64,000 bases of DNA from Pseudomonas helleri (GTDB lineage: Bacteria > Pseudomonadota > Gammaproteobacteria > Pseudomonadales > Pseudomonadaceae): assembly GCF_009600315.1 (NCBI RefSeq), contig NZ_WIWC01000027.1, positions 1 through 64,000 on the forward strand, given 5' to 3'. The notes under the pieces were generated by a model, which ran no database searches, was not told where the DNA came from, and worked only from the letters and a program-made list of their open reading frames with translations. A program made the position numbers and the translations under genes. Below, one piece after another: positions 37,242 through 45,941 of the stretch (positions are counted from its first letter, which is position 1; each line of letters opens with the position of its first letter).

Positions 37242-38034
37242 TGCCACGAAACTCCGGATAAAGACTCATACCACCGTCAATAAACAGCGTGCTGCCGACC
37301 ACATAATCAGAAGCATCGCTGGCCAGCCACACCACGGCGTTAGCCACATCGTCAGCCTCGCCGACTCGGCCATAAGGGATCAACTTCAATAGCGCTTGCT
37401 CAGCCTCACCCTGCGTGACGTCGCGGTTGATTGCGGTACGAATCGCTCCCGGTGCGATGCCATTGATGCGAATTTTCTGATGGCTGACTTCTTGCGCGAG
37501 GCTGCGCATCAGCATCTCGACGCCGCCCTTGGAGGCCGCGTAGTTAACGTGCCCGGCCCAGGGAATCAACTGGTGCACCGAGCTCATGTGAATGATCTTG
37601 CCCGCCGCACAGGACACGCCGGGGCGAATGCCTTGGCGATTGAAAATCCGCAACGCAGTACGTGCACAGAGGAACTGGCCAGTGAGATTAACCCCGATGA
37701 CCGTATTCCATTGCTCCAGGGTCATATCGACCACCGCCGCATCCTTTTGCAAACCGGAGTTGGCCACCAGAATGTCGAGGTAACCGAAAGCATCCAGGGT
37801 CTGGGCAAACAGTTGCTCGACATCCGCCTCTTTGGAGACATCACCTGCCAATGCGATCGCCCTGCCCCCGGACTGATTAATCTCATCGGCCAACGCTTGA
37901 GCAGGAGCGGCCTGTGAATGGTAATTGAGCACCACCGCAGCACCCGCGGCGGCCAGTGCGCGGGCACTGGCCGCCCCCAGTCCGGAGCTTGCGCCAGTGA
38001 CCAGAGCGACCTGTTGAGCAAGAGATATCTGCAT
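37234..38034 (-). CDS. SDR family oxidoreductase (glucose 1-dehydrogenase-like)
   Basis: 266 residues, with TGASSGLGAASARAL near 14, NSGLQ in place of NNAG, the serine of MSSVH and YAASKGG near 165, and the C-terminal GSTLFIDGGMSLYP. The start MQISLAQQVALVTGAS is chosen because homologues begin just before the Rossmann strand; a longer frame of 40 codons has no family resemblance. It is coupled to the GH15 gene, a common pairing in pseudomonads, and diverges from a LysR gene that probably controls both. Confidence 0.88.
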   Translation of the reverse strand: MQISLAQQVALVTGASSGLGAASARALAAAGAAVVLNYHSQAAPAQALADEINQSGGRAIALAGDVSKEADVEQLFAQTLDAFGYLDILVANSGLQKDAAVVDMTLEQWNTVIGVNLTGQFLCARTALRIFNRQGIRPGVSCAAGKIIHMSSVHQLIPWAGHVNYAASKGGVEMLMRSLAQEVSHQKIRINGIAPGAIRTAINRDVTQGEAEQALLKLIPYGRVGEADDVANAVVWLASDASDYVVGSTLFIDGGMSLYPEFRGNG

Positions 38035-38211
38035 GGTTGTCAGCGCCTGTTTTGTGAGAGGGCATTGACTGCTGACCGACTCACTGACGCAGGAGTTCAA
38101 CATCGGCAGAAAGAATGAGTGCCCTTCTTCGCATAACGGCTGAACGACCGGCACTTCCCGCTAACTCGATTAGTGAGTCAAACTAGTGCTCTTTTGCACA
38201 GTGGCGCGATC

Positions 38212-39075
38212 ATGGACCTCGACCTGGCCCGTACTTTCCTCGAAATCGTTCGTAGCGGTAGCCTCGCCAGCGCGGCCGAGCAACTTCACGTCACCCAGAC
38301 AGCCGTCACTGCACGGGTGCAAAAGCTCGAAAACCTGCTCGGCGTGACGCTGTTCGTGCGCAACCGCGCCGGCGCCAAACTGACCCCCGACGGCGAAGCC
38401 TTTGTGGTGTACGCCAACCAACTGCTGCAAACCTGGGAAGCCGCCCGGCGCGATTTACCGCGCCCCGAAGGCCTGCACCAAAGGCTGCACATTGGCGGCG
38501 AAGTCAGCCTGTGCAACCCGTTGATCCTGAACTGGGCCAAAACGATTCGCCAACACCTGCCAACCCATGCCCTGCGCGTGCAGATTCGCGACTGCGAACA
38601 GTTACTGCGCCAAGTGGAAATGGGCCTGCTGGACGCGGCGCTGGTGTACCAGCCCGCCTATTGGCCGGGTGTACAAGTGGAGCAGTTGCTTGAAGAAAAA
38701 CTGATCCAGATTCGTCGTCCTGACCTGCCCGAGCCTTACGTCTATGTGGACTGGGGCGACGAGTTCCGTCAGCAACACGACGCCGCCCTGCCCGACAAAG
38801 CCCGTGCGGCCATCAGCTTTAATCTGGGGCCGGTGGCGCTGCACTACATTCTGGATAACGGCGGCAGCGGCTACTTTCGTACCCGAGTGGTTGAAAGCTA
38901 CCTGGCCAGTGGCGCTCTGGAGCGCGTGCCCAAAGCCCCTGAATTCACCTATCCGACCTATCTGGTGTATTCACGCGAACGCGACAGCCCCGCCTTGCAG
39001 CAGGCCATTGTGTTATTGCGCGAAAGGGTCAAGCAAGACAGCGACTGGTCACAGCGCTGGGGCGCCGAAATTTAA
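38212..39075 (+). CDS. LysR family transcriptional regulator
   Basis: 287 residues: winged HTH (about 1-60, LDLARTFLEIVRSGSLASAA and TQTAVTARVQKLEN) and an effector domain that ends near 280. The ATG is chosen so that the protein begins MDLDLARTF as in the family; a start 13 codons upstream is possible. It lies back to back with the SDR/GH15 pair and 236 bp before an epimerase gene. It could regulate either. A MITE-like element follows it. Confidence 0.88.
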   Translation: MDLDLARTFLEIVRSGSLASAAEQLHVTQTAVTARVQKLENLLGVTLFVRNRAGAKLTPDGEAFVVYANQLLQTWEAARRDLPRPEGLHQRLHIGGEVSLCNPLILNWAKTIRQHLPTHALRVQIRDCEQLLRQVEMGLLDAALVYQPAYWPGVQVEQLLEEKLIQIRRPDLPEPYVYVDWGDEFRQQHDAALPDKARAAISFNLGPVALHYILDNGGSGYFRTRVVESYLASGALERVPKAPEFTYPTYLVYSRERDSPALQQAIVLLRERVKQDSDWSQRWGAEI

Positions 39076-39121
39076 GCGCATCGGATACAGATGAAAGCTT
39101 TCAGCTTTGCAACTGATCCCT

Positions 39122-39266
39122 TAGGCTCTGTACGAAATGTTTTCGAGCGAAGGTTAGGCAAGGCGAAAACAGGCGAGGAAGCGGAGTTTACGGGTTGTAA
39201 ATGAGCATTCCGAGCCTGTTTTCAACGCCGCATAACCGAGCGCAGATACATTTCGTACAGAGCCTA
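39122..39266. mobile_element. 145-bp MITE-like inverted-repeat element
   Basis: Perfect 18-bp terminal inverted repeats TAGGCTCTGTACGAAATG and CATTTCGTACAGAGCCTA enclose 109 bp. Further inside, GGTTAGGCAAGGCG plus AAAACAGGC pairs imperfectly with GCCTGTTTT plus AACGCCGCATAACC, so nearly the whole element can fold back. No coding frame. No clear target duplication is visible. It is probably mobilised in trans by a transposase that recognises these ends. Confidence 0.8.
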
Positions 39267-39311
39267 GTCTGCGTGCGCAGAACATCGCACAAATAATAAT
39301 ACAGGTGGCCC

Positions 39312-40556
39312 ATGACCGACCTTACCCGGGCCAGCGACAGCTGGCTGACATCCCTGCCCCATCAACAGTGGCTGCACGATCAGGGGCAGACACTGCTGGA
39401 CTTCGCCAAAGCCGCACGCGTGCCTTTCGGATTTGCCCAACTCGACCGCTTTGGCCGCCGCGCAGATACGGCGCCAGCCGACACCATCACCACCGCGCGC
39501 ATGGTGCACAGTTTCTCGCTGGCCCATATACAAGGCCTGCCGGGTTGCGCCCCCTTGATCGATCACGGGCTGGCAGCACTGGCCGGGCCTTTGCGTGATA
39601 CCGAACACGGCGGCTGGTTTGCCAGCCCTCATGCACAAGACGGTAATACTCGCAAAGCCGCTTATCTGCATGCCTTCGTGGCTCTTGCGGCCAGCTCCGC
39701 AGCGGTGGCCGGACGGGGCGGCTCAGCTGAGTTGCTGGGCGATGCCGTGGCCATTCTCGAAGATCGTTTTTGGGCCGAAGACGAAGGCGCCTTGCGCGAA
39801 AGCTTTGCGCGCGACTGGAGCGATTGCGAAGCGTATCGGGGCGCGAACAGCAACATGCATGGCACCGAAACGTTTCTGGCCCTGGCCGATGTGCTTGACG
39901 AAGACCTGTGGCTGGACCGTGCCCTGCGCATGGCCGAACGGGTGATTCACCAGCACGCCGCTGACGCCGACTTCTTGCCCATTGAGCATTTCGATGCGCA
40001 CTGGCGCCCTTTGCCTGACTATAACCGGGACAACCCGGCGGATGGTTTTCGGCCCTTCGGCAAGACCCCAGGCCATGGGTTTGAATGGGCCCGCTTGTTG
40101 CTGCACCTTGAGGCCGCACGCCAACAGCGCGGTCTGCCCTCGCCTGAATGGTTGCTGGGCGATGCTCGCCAACTATTCGCCAGCGCGTGCCAGTTTGGCT
40201 GGAATGTCGATGGCAGCCCCGGAATTGTGTACACACTGGACTGGGATAACCGCCCGGTGGTTCGCGAACGTCTGCACTGGACGCTGGCCGAGGCGTCGGC
40301 GGCCGCGGCCGCGCTATTGCAACGTACGGGTGAGCCGATGTACGAAGTCTGGTACCAACGCTTTTGGGACTACATCGACCTGCATATGATTGATCGCCAG
40401 TACGGCAGTTGGCATCACGAGCTGGACCACGACAACCTGCCCTCTGAAACGATCTGGCCCGGCAAGCCCGATCTCTACCACGCTTATCAGGCGACGTTGC
40501 TGCCGCGCCTGCCTCTGGCGATCAGTCTGGCCAGTGCGCTGAAATTGCGTTGCTGA
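39312..40556 (+). CDS. AGE family epimerase/isomerase (sugar isomerase)
   Basis: 414 residues of the N-acylglucosamine 2-epimerase family, an (alpha/alpha)6 barrel. Visible blocks are TARMVHSFSLAH, NSNMHGTETFLALADV, FGKTPGHGFEWARLLL and GSWHHELD. In this family paired histidines such as those in GHGFEW and GSWHHEL carry out proton transfer. It is closest in style to YihS-type aldose-ketose isomerases acting on unphosphorylated hexoses, but the substrate is inferred only from family. It has ribosome site AGGTGG and follows the MITE-like element by 45 bp. Confidence 0.88.
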   Translation: MTDLTRASDSWLTSLPHQQWLHDQGQTLLDFAKAARVPFGFAQLDRFGRRADTAPADTITTARMVHSFSLAHIQGLPGCAPLIDHGLAALAGPLRDTEHGGWFASPHAQDGNTRKAAYLHAFVALAASSAAVAGRGGSAELLGDAVAILEDRFWAEDEGALRESFARDWSDCEAYRGANSNMHGTETFLALADVLDEDLWLDRALRMAERVIHQHAADADFLPIEHFDAHWRPLPDYNRDNPADGFRPFGKTPGHGFEWARLLLHLEAARQQRGLPSPEWLLGDARQLFASACQFGWNVDGSPGIVYTLDWDNRPVVRERLHWTLAEASAAAAALLQRTGEPMYEVWYQRFWDYIDLHMIDRQYGSWHHELDHDNLPSETIWPGKPDLYHAYQATLLPRLPLAISLASALKLRC

Positions 40557-40557
40557 A

Positions 40558-41163
40558 TCACAGGCCGAGCAAGAGTAAAAACAGGCCGCCTTGCAGCATT
40601 TTTTTGTGGAAAGTACGGGGGCCTCTCAGCAGGGCTTGCTGCGCGGCCTCCAGCAGCTCTGGACGGTGCTGCGCGACTGCGTGCAACGTCGTTATCGGAA
40701 CCTTCAACACCCCGGCCACCCGCTGCCAGGCCGCCAAATGCTCGGAGTTTTCAAGCAGCCAGGCCTTGAACACCTGACGCTGCGAAGGGCATGCGTGCCC
40801 GGACTCCAGTCGTAACAGCCACTCAATAGCGGCTTGCGCTGTAGCATCGAGTCTGGCTCTGCCCTTCGCCACACACTGCACAAAGGCGCGGCGCAACTCA
40901 CGTTCGACGGTGCTTGACGAAACACCCAATTGGTCGGCAATGGCTTGCTGCGTCAGGCCTTCGAGACGGTTGAGCAAAAACGAGCGTTTGACCCGTGCAG
41001 GCAAGCCTGCGAGTGCGCGGTCGATCTCTTCAATCGCGGCGCGAACCAAGCGCGAGTCTTCGCCAGACAACCCGTCGAGCCACCCCCCATCATGCGCGCG
41101 GTGGGAGCGTGTCAGCGCGGTGTCGGATTCCACAATGATAGGCACGATAATAACCAGACTCAA
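40558..41163 (-). pseudogene. Truncated FecI sigma factor region 4 fused to FecR N-terminal domain
   Basis: An open frame of about 200 codons with no ATG before its last 15 codons; only TTG or GTG starts are available. Residues about 43-100 match ECF sigma region 4 (LAGLPARVKRSFLLNRLEGL, then AIADQLGVSSSTVERELRRA). Sigma region 2 is absent. Residues about 108-150 match the DUF4880 N-terminal domain of FecR anti-sigma factors (AIEWLLRLESG, FKAWLLENSEHLAAWQRVAG). The frame ends in a hydrophobic stretch (GGLFLLLLGL), so the periplasmic FecR part is also missing. A Fur-like box touches the 5' end. I read it as a fusion left by deletions. A short functional regulator is the alternative. Confidence 0.65.
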
Positions 41164-41165
41164 AT

Positions 41166-41184
41166 AGCAATAAGTCGCATTATC
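41166..41184 (-). promoter_or_regulatory. Candidate Fur box before the FecI/FecR remnant
   Basis: On the minus strand GATAATGCGACTTATTGCT agrees with the Fur consensus at about 12 of 19 positions, with a perfect first 7-mer. It abuts the first possible start codon, leaving almost no leader. Hand alignment only. Confidence 0.45.
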
Positions 41185-41248
41185 AGCCTATCAACAGGAA
41201 ATGCAATGCCCTGTTTTGCCGGGACTGTTTGACTCCGTGCAACAGCAC

Positions 41249-41370
41249 CGTAGTCGCTGACGCCGGCTGCGATCGAGCGCACAGTGTTCGCAAAATGGGA
41301 CACCTTAGCGTGTCAGGTTTACGACCGCTTCGCGCTCGATCGCAGCCTTCGTTCCTCGTCAGCGACTACG
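41249..41370. repeat. Inverted REP pair (BIME), type CGTAGTCGCTGACG
   Basis: Outer arms CGTAGTCGCTGACG...CTGCGATCGAGCGC and GCGCTCGATCGCAG...CGTCAGCGACTACG face each other around 62 bp. The same arms recur at 58633-58779, and a shorter relative lies at 49601-49638. Confidence 0.85.
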
Positions 41371-41392
41371 GTATATCTGCCCTTTTATGCCT

Positions 41393-42139
41393 TTATCGGC
41401 CGCCACCCAGATCCAGAAAGGTACCCGTGGTGTAAGAAGCTTTATCCGAAAGAAGCCAGATAATCGCTTCGGCCACTTCATCCGGGCGCCCGCCCCGGCC
41501 CATGGGGATGATCGGTTCGAGCTTGCTGACCCTGCCCGGGTCCCCACTCAATGCATGAAAGTCGGTGAAGATATAGCCCGGTCGCACCGCATTGACTCGA
41601 ATGCCCTCGCCCGCCAACTCTTTGGACAAGCCCAGGGTGAAGGTATCCAGCGCACCTTTGGAGGCCGCGTAATCGACATATTCGCCGGGCGATCCCAGCC
41701 GTGCAGCCACTGACGAGACATTGACAATATTGCCGCCTTGCCCGCCGTAGCGCGGTGACATGCGTAACACCGCATGCTTGGCACACAATATCGGGCCCAG
41801 CACGTTGGTTTTCAGGGTGTGCATGATCCGCAGCTCAGACAGCTCATCAACCCGCGACTTAAGGCCCACAGTGCCAGCATTGTTGACCAGCGCAGTCACT
41901 GGGCCCAACTGCTCATCGACCTCAAGAAACAGGCGGATGATGTCTTCTTCGTCGCTCACATCGGCGCGTATGGCAATGGCCTTGGCCCCCAGAGCACGCA
42001 CCTGCGCCAGCACTTCATGGGCCGCCGCATCGTCGGCCAGATAGTTGATGCAGATCTTGTAACCCTGCCGCGCCGCCAGCACTGCCGTTGCTGCGCCAAT
42101 GCCACGGCTGCCACCGGTGATCACGATGACTTTGTCCAT
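41393..42139 (-). CDS. SDR family oxidoreductase
   Basis: 248 residues: ITGGSRGIGAATAVLAARQG near 6, LVNNAGTVG near 86, the serine of NVSSVAARLG and YVDYAASKGALD near 155, and the end GTFLDLGGGR. The start MDKVIVITGG is chosen because the strand and glycine motif follow at once; a frame 13 codons longer exists. It resembles glucose 1-dehydrogenase or acetoacetyl reductase types but the substrate is unknown. It lies between the REP pair and a convergently placed remnant, on the same strand as the next c-di-GMP gene, 66 bp downstream of it. Confidence 0.87.
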   Translation of the reverse strand: MDKVIVITGGSRGIGAATAVLAARQGYKICINYLADDAAAHEVLAQVRALGAKAIAIRADVSDEEDIIRLFLEVDEQLGPVTALVNNAGTVGLKSRVDELSELRIMHTLKTNVLGPILCAKHAVLRMSPRYGGQGGNIVNVSSVAARLGSPGEYVDYAASKGALDTFTLGLSKELAGEGIRVNAVRPGYIFTDFHALSGDPGRVSKLEPIIPMGRGGRPDEVAEAIIWLLSDKASYTTGTFLDLGGGR

Positions 42140-42205
42140 AAATACGCGCTCCCTCATCAACGGTGCAAATGTGGCCACCAGAATAACCGCGAACGCCCGG
42201 ATTTG

Positions 42206-44302
42206 TCAGGAAGGTGTGGATTTGCTGTAGGACGCATCTTCAGAATGATGAATATCAGCCATGAATTGCTCAGCAGGCCGGGGCTCGCCCAGCAAAAATC
42301 CTTGCAAGGCATCACACCCCAGCGTGGTCAAAAAGCTTTGTTGCAGGTCGGTTTCAACGCCTTCGGCCACGATCCTCAGCCCCAGCGCCTGACCCGACGC
42401 CACAATTGCCGAGACGATGGCCGCGTCATCGCTGTCATGTTCCAGATCACGCACAAAGCCTCGGTCAATCTTGAGTTCATTGGCAGGCAAGCGTTTGAGA
42501 TACATCAAACTGGAGTAGCCCGTGCCGAAATCATCAATGGACAGGTCAACCCCCATCTGCGAAAGCCGTTGCAACACGGTCATGCTCGCATCGGCATCGC
42601 TCATGGCCGTGGTTTCGGTGATTTCCAGGGTCAAGCTGTTGGCGGGTAGCTGGTGACGCTCCAACGCCGAAACCACACTGTCGACAAGCCCCGCATAGCA
42701 AAACTGCAAGGCCGACAGGTTGACCGCGATCCGCCAGTGGGTATACCCCTCGTCAAACCAGACCCGCATCTGCCGGCACGCTTCGTTGAGCACCCATTCG
42801 CCAATCGGAATGATCAGTCCGGTTTTTTCCGCCAACTCGATAAAGTCCTCCGGCAACAACAACCCCTGCTGTGGATGCTCCCAGCGCAGCAACGCTTCCG
42901 CGCCCACGGGCTGGCCCGTGCTGGCGTCAAACTTGGGTTGGTAATACAAACGGAATTGCATGTGCACCAGCGCCTGACGCAAGTCTTGCAGCAGTTGCAG
43001 TTGCTTGCGCGCATTGGTGTTCATCGACACATCGAAGAAGCTGTAGCCATTTTTCCCGGCGCCTTTGGCGTGATACATGGCCGCGTCGGCGTTCATCAAC
43101 AACTCTTCTGCCGTCAATCCATTGCCGGGGAACAGGGCAATACCCACGCTCGCCGAAATCTGCAAATCATGCTCACCCACCCGAAACGGTTTTGACAACA
43201 GACTGACCTGGCGTGCCGCCACTCGCGGGGCATCGTCTGGCTCACCCAAGCGCAACAGCAGTACAAACTCATCGCCGCCAATACGCGCCAAGGTGTCCTG
43301 ACTGCGCAGTTGCTCACGTAAACGCAAGGCGACTTCGCGCAAGAGGAGATCGCCCACATGATGGCCGAAGGCATCGTTGACCGGCTTGAAGCCGTCAAGA
43401 TCGATAAACATCAAGGAGAAAAAACCCCCCTGCTCTGTGGTTTCAGCCATCGCCTGGCTGATCCGGTCGGCCAACAAAATGCGATTGGGCAAGCCGGTGA
43501 GCGTGTCGTGCAGCGCCAACTGGGTCAATTCTTCATTGGCCTGGCTCAGGGAGGTGGCCAAAACCGCTGTACGCGCCTCAAGCCGCGCATCAAAAATCGA
43601 GGTCAGCAAGGCAATGACCAGCACCGCCAGACTGCTGACCAGCACCAGGGTATCCAGACCTTTGCCACTCAACCCGTCGAAGGCCGCGCCACAAAAACTG
43701 CCCTGTGGAAAATTGGCCGCCGCCATGCCGGTGTAGTGCATGCCAACAATGGCCAGCCCCATGATGATGGACGCGCCCGCCCGCGCCAGACGCACATAAG
43801 GCATTTGTTTGCGCAGGCGAAAAGCGATCGACAATGCCGCCGCCGAAGCACCCACCGCGATCAACAAAGACAGGCTGAATAACGTCGGGTCGTAATCGAT
43901 GCCCGGCTGCATTCGCAACGCGGCCATGCCGCTGTAGTGCATGGCGCTGATCCCCGCACCCATGATCAAGGCACCGAATAATAATTGCAGGGCGGGCAAG
44001 CGTGGCTGACTGACCAGCCACAAGGCAAAGCCTGAGGACAAAATCGCCACCAGCAATGACCACAACGTCAGCCCCAGGTCGTAACCGAGGGTGATCGGCA
44101 ACTCCAGCGCAAGCATCCCGATAAAATGCATCGACCACACGCCAAAGCCCATGGCCAGCGCGCCACCGCCGATCCACAGGTACACACTGCGGCCGCGCGC
44201 GGTGGCAATGCGGCCAGTCAGATCAAGGGCGGTATACGAGGCCAGAATGGCGACGCACAGAGAAATAAACACCAACGCGGGGGAGTAAGTAGCAGAAACC
44301 AT
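42206..44302 (-). CDS. MHYT-GGDEF-EAL membrane cyclic-di-GMP protein
   Basis: About 698 residues. Seven predicted helices (about 1-230) form an MHYT sensor with the motifs SMHFIGM, AMHYSGM and GMHYTGM, thought to bind copper and sense oxygen, CO or NO. A GGDEF domain follows (RIGGDEF with RSQD inhibitory site), then an EAL domain with EALLR, NLSALQF, LEITET, DDFGTGYSS, KIDRGF and AEGVE. It has the same layout as P. aeruginosa MucR and NbdA; the intact GGDEF is more like MucR, but orthology is not tested. AAGAGAA lies ten bases before the chosen ATG; ATGs 6 and 12 codons further upstream are possible. Confidence 0.9.
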   Translation of the reverse strand: MVSATYSPALVFISLCVAILASYTALDLTGRIATARGRSVYLWIGGGALAMGFGVWSMHFIGMLALELPITLGYDLGLTLWSLLVAILSSGFALWLVSQPRLPALQLLFGALIMGAGISAMHYSGMAALRMQPGIDYDPTLFSLSLLIAVGASAAALSIAFRLRKQMPYVRLARAGASIIMGLAIVGMHYTGMAAANFPQGSFCGAAFDGLSGKGLDTLVLVSSLAVLVIALLTSIFDARLEARTAVLATSLSQANEELTQLALHDTLTGLPNRILLADRISQAMAETTEQGGFFSLMFIDLDGFKPVNDAFGHHVGDLLLREVALRLREQLRSQDTLARIGGDEFVLLLRLGEPDDAPRVAARQVSLLSKPFRVGEHDLQISASVGIALFPGNGLTAEELLMNADAAMYHAKGAGKNGYSFFDVSMNTNARKQLQLLQDLRQALVHMQFRLYYQPKFDASTGQPVGAEALLRWEHPQQGLLLPEDFIELAEKTGLIIPIGEWVLNEACRQMRVWFDEGYTHWRIAVNLSALQFCYAGLVDSVVSALERHQLPANSLTLEITETTAMSDADASMTVLQRLSQMGVDLSIDDFGTGYSSLMYLKRLPANELKIDRGFVRDLEHDSDDAAIVSAIVASGQALGLRIVAEGVETDLQQSFLTTLGCDALQGFLLGEPRPAEQFMADIHHSEDASYSKSTPS

Positions 44303-44476
44303 GGGCGTTCTCTTGAGCATGTGCCGATTAGCCTGCATGCCCGGTAAAAGTGCACGATTGTACTGCCTGCACGCGCAAAGGCACATAAACGTCTAAAGAA
44401 GCGTGCACACGCTTATCGGATACTGGCGTACCTGCGCGCCCAACAATTTGGCCTGTATGAGCCGGCAATTGTCGCT

Positions 44477-44890
44477 ATGCTCATGCCCATGAGCCCATCC
44501 CCTGTAATTCGCCAGCCTTGCCCGCCCGGAGCCTGCATCTGCGAAAGGGAGCGTCTGATCGACGCGCCTGACCCCGACCTGCGCATTTTGAGCCTCAATC
44601 GCCAGGCCGAAAAAGTGCTTGTTGAGCGATTGGAAAACATTCAGAGCTTGAGCGAGCTGGAGCATTTGCAGCGGCGCATGCACGATCAGTTAGGCATTGA
44701 AGTGGTCATCGAGCCGGGCTTCAATGAAGTGCGTACCATGCGCGGTATCGCCATCCTCATAGCCGAACAGCCGGGACTGTGCCGTAAAACCCGCCAAGCC
44801 ATCCCCGCAGCCATCCGCAGAGCCCTCGAGAAGCGCCCCGAAATCGCCTGGAAACTGCTCGATGGTCACGACTTGCTGCGTGATACCTGA
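44477..44890 (+). CDS. Conserved hypothetical protein with CPPGACIC cysteine cluster
   Basis: About 137 residues; three ATGs in a row within the first five codons leave the start open. A CxxxxCxC motif (CPPGACIC) near residue 15 is followed by ERERLIDAPDPDLRILSLNRQAE and a helical region with ERLENIQSLSELEHLQRRMH. The C-terminal part is basic. The motif suggests metal or Fe-S binding, by inference only. It diverges from the MHYT gene and precedes three more short genes on the plus strand. I do not recognise the family's function. Confidence 0.7.
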   Translation: MLMPMSPSPVIRQPCPPGACICERERLIDAPDPDLRILSLNRQAEKVLVERLENIQSLSELEHLQRRMHDQLGIEVVIEPGFNEVRTMRGIAILIAEQPGLCRKTRQAIPAAIRRALEKRPEIAWKLLDGHDLLRDT

Positions 44891-44991
44891 GCCCGGAAAC
44901 CTTGGTAAGGACGTCTGGTAAGAGGATTTACCTTGTCTAATCAGAAAATATTCTTTATAAGCCCGTTTTTTAAACTAAATAGAGTCAACAC

Positions 44992-45333
44992 ATGAGTACC
45001 GGATTCACCGAGGACGAAATGCGCAGAGCGCTGGGCCTTGATCTCCCTGCCGCAGCCCCTGCAGCACCTGCCCCTGTCCCGGCTGCCCCGCCTGCGCCCA
45101 CCGTCGATACACCTGTCATCGCCAAACCCGCACCTCGTGCACCGGTCAAGCGCCGCGGGCCTGTGCTGCGCGTCACTATGCAGGTCAGTAAAGTGTTCGA
45201 CGGCGAAGAAACCCTGTTCGTCCACGACTCCAAATTGTTAAGTCGCTTCGATGCCGAGCAGGAAGCCAAAAAGGCGCTGGCCAAAGCCGGCTACAAATAC
45301 TTTGTGGTTGACTCCATCGTTCAGGTTGACTGA
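44992..45333 (+). CDS. Small conserved Pseudomonas protein with Ala/Pro linker
   Basis: 113 residues. An N-terminal helix STGFTEDEMRRALGLDL is followed by an Ala-Pro linker (about 20-52) and a compact C-terminal domain (about 55-113: LRVTMQVSKVFDGEETLFVH, AKKALAKAGYKYFVVDSIVQV). No signal peptide or membrane segment. The domain layout suggests a small adaptor or binding protein. Function unknown. It lies 101 bp after the CPPGACIC gene and 53 bp before a UPF0149 gene. Confidence 0.72.
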   Translation: MSTGFTEDEMRRALGLDLPAAAPAAPAPVPAAPPAPTVDTPVIAKPAPRAPVKRRGPVLRVTMQVSKVFDGEETLFVHDSKLLSRFDAEQEAKKALAKAGYKYFVVDSIVQVD

Positions 45334-45386
45334 TCGACGCCCACCCGACTCTGCCTGTATGCCAAGCAGCGCCAAGGAAACCGCCC

Positions 45387-45941
45387 ATGCAAAACCTTCC
45401 CCTGATCGCCGCTGAATTCGACCTCATCGACGAAATTCTGCTCAAATACGGCGACGACCATTCAGTGCTCAACGCGTGTGAACTGGACGGCTACTTCACC
45501 GCGCTGGTATCAAGCCCGACACAATTGGACATTGCCGAATGGTTCCCGGGGATCTGGGGTGGCCAGAACCCACAGTGGCAAACCACCGACGAAGCCAAGC
45601 AATTGATTGAGTTGAGCGTGCGCCATATCAACACCCTGGCCCGCCAATTGGCTGAACAGCGCAGCGCCTTTACACCGCGCTTTGAACAAACCGAGCATCT
45701 GGGGCAAACCGTCACACTCGCCGAAGAGTGGTGCTTCGGCTACCTGCGCGGTGTCGCCGTGGCCAACTGGTCAGCCTTGCCCGCAGTGCAGGCGACCCTG
45801 TTGCAAGCCATCAGCGATTGCGCCGAGCAAGATAATTTTGAATTGCCACAGGATCTGGATGTGACCGCTCACCAGCAACGGGTTGCTGCGTTGGCACCGG
45901 CTGCACTGGCGCTGCACAGCTATTGGATGAGCCAGCGTTAA
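45387..45941 (+). CDS. UPF0149/YecA family protein
   Basis: 184 residues of the YgfB/YecA type: an all-helical fold with NACELDGYFTALVSSP near residue 30, EWFPGIWGG near 50 and EEWCFGYLRGV near 112. The C-terminal zinc-binding SEC-C tail found in some YecA proteins is absent. The family's role is unsettled. The next gene begins on the base after its stop, so the two are translationally coupled. Confidence 0.85.
   Translation: MQNLPLIAAEFDLIDEILLKYGDDHSVLNACELDGYFTALVSSPTQLDIAEWFPGIWGGQNPQWQTTDEAKQLIELSVRHINTLARQLAEQRSAFTPRFEQTEHLGQTVTLAEEWCFGYLRGVAVANWSALPAVQATLLQAISDCAEQDNFELPQDLDVTAHQQRVAALAPAALALHSYWMSQR

Noticed and set aside
39118..39270. Target-site duplication around the 145-bp element
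   Set aside because: The flanks CT and GT do not match, and trimming the ends by a few bases gives TTA against TAG. No duplication is convincing.
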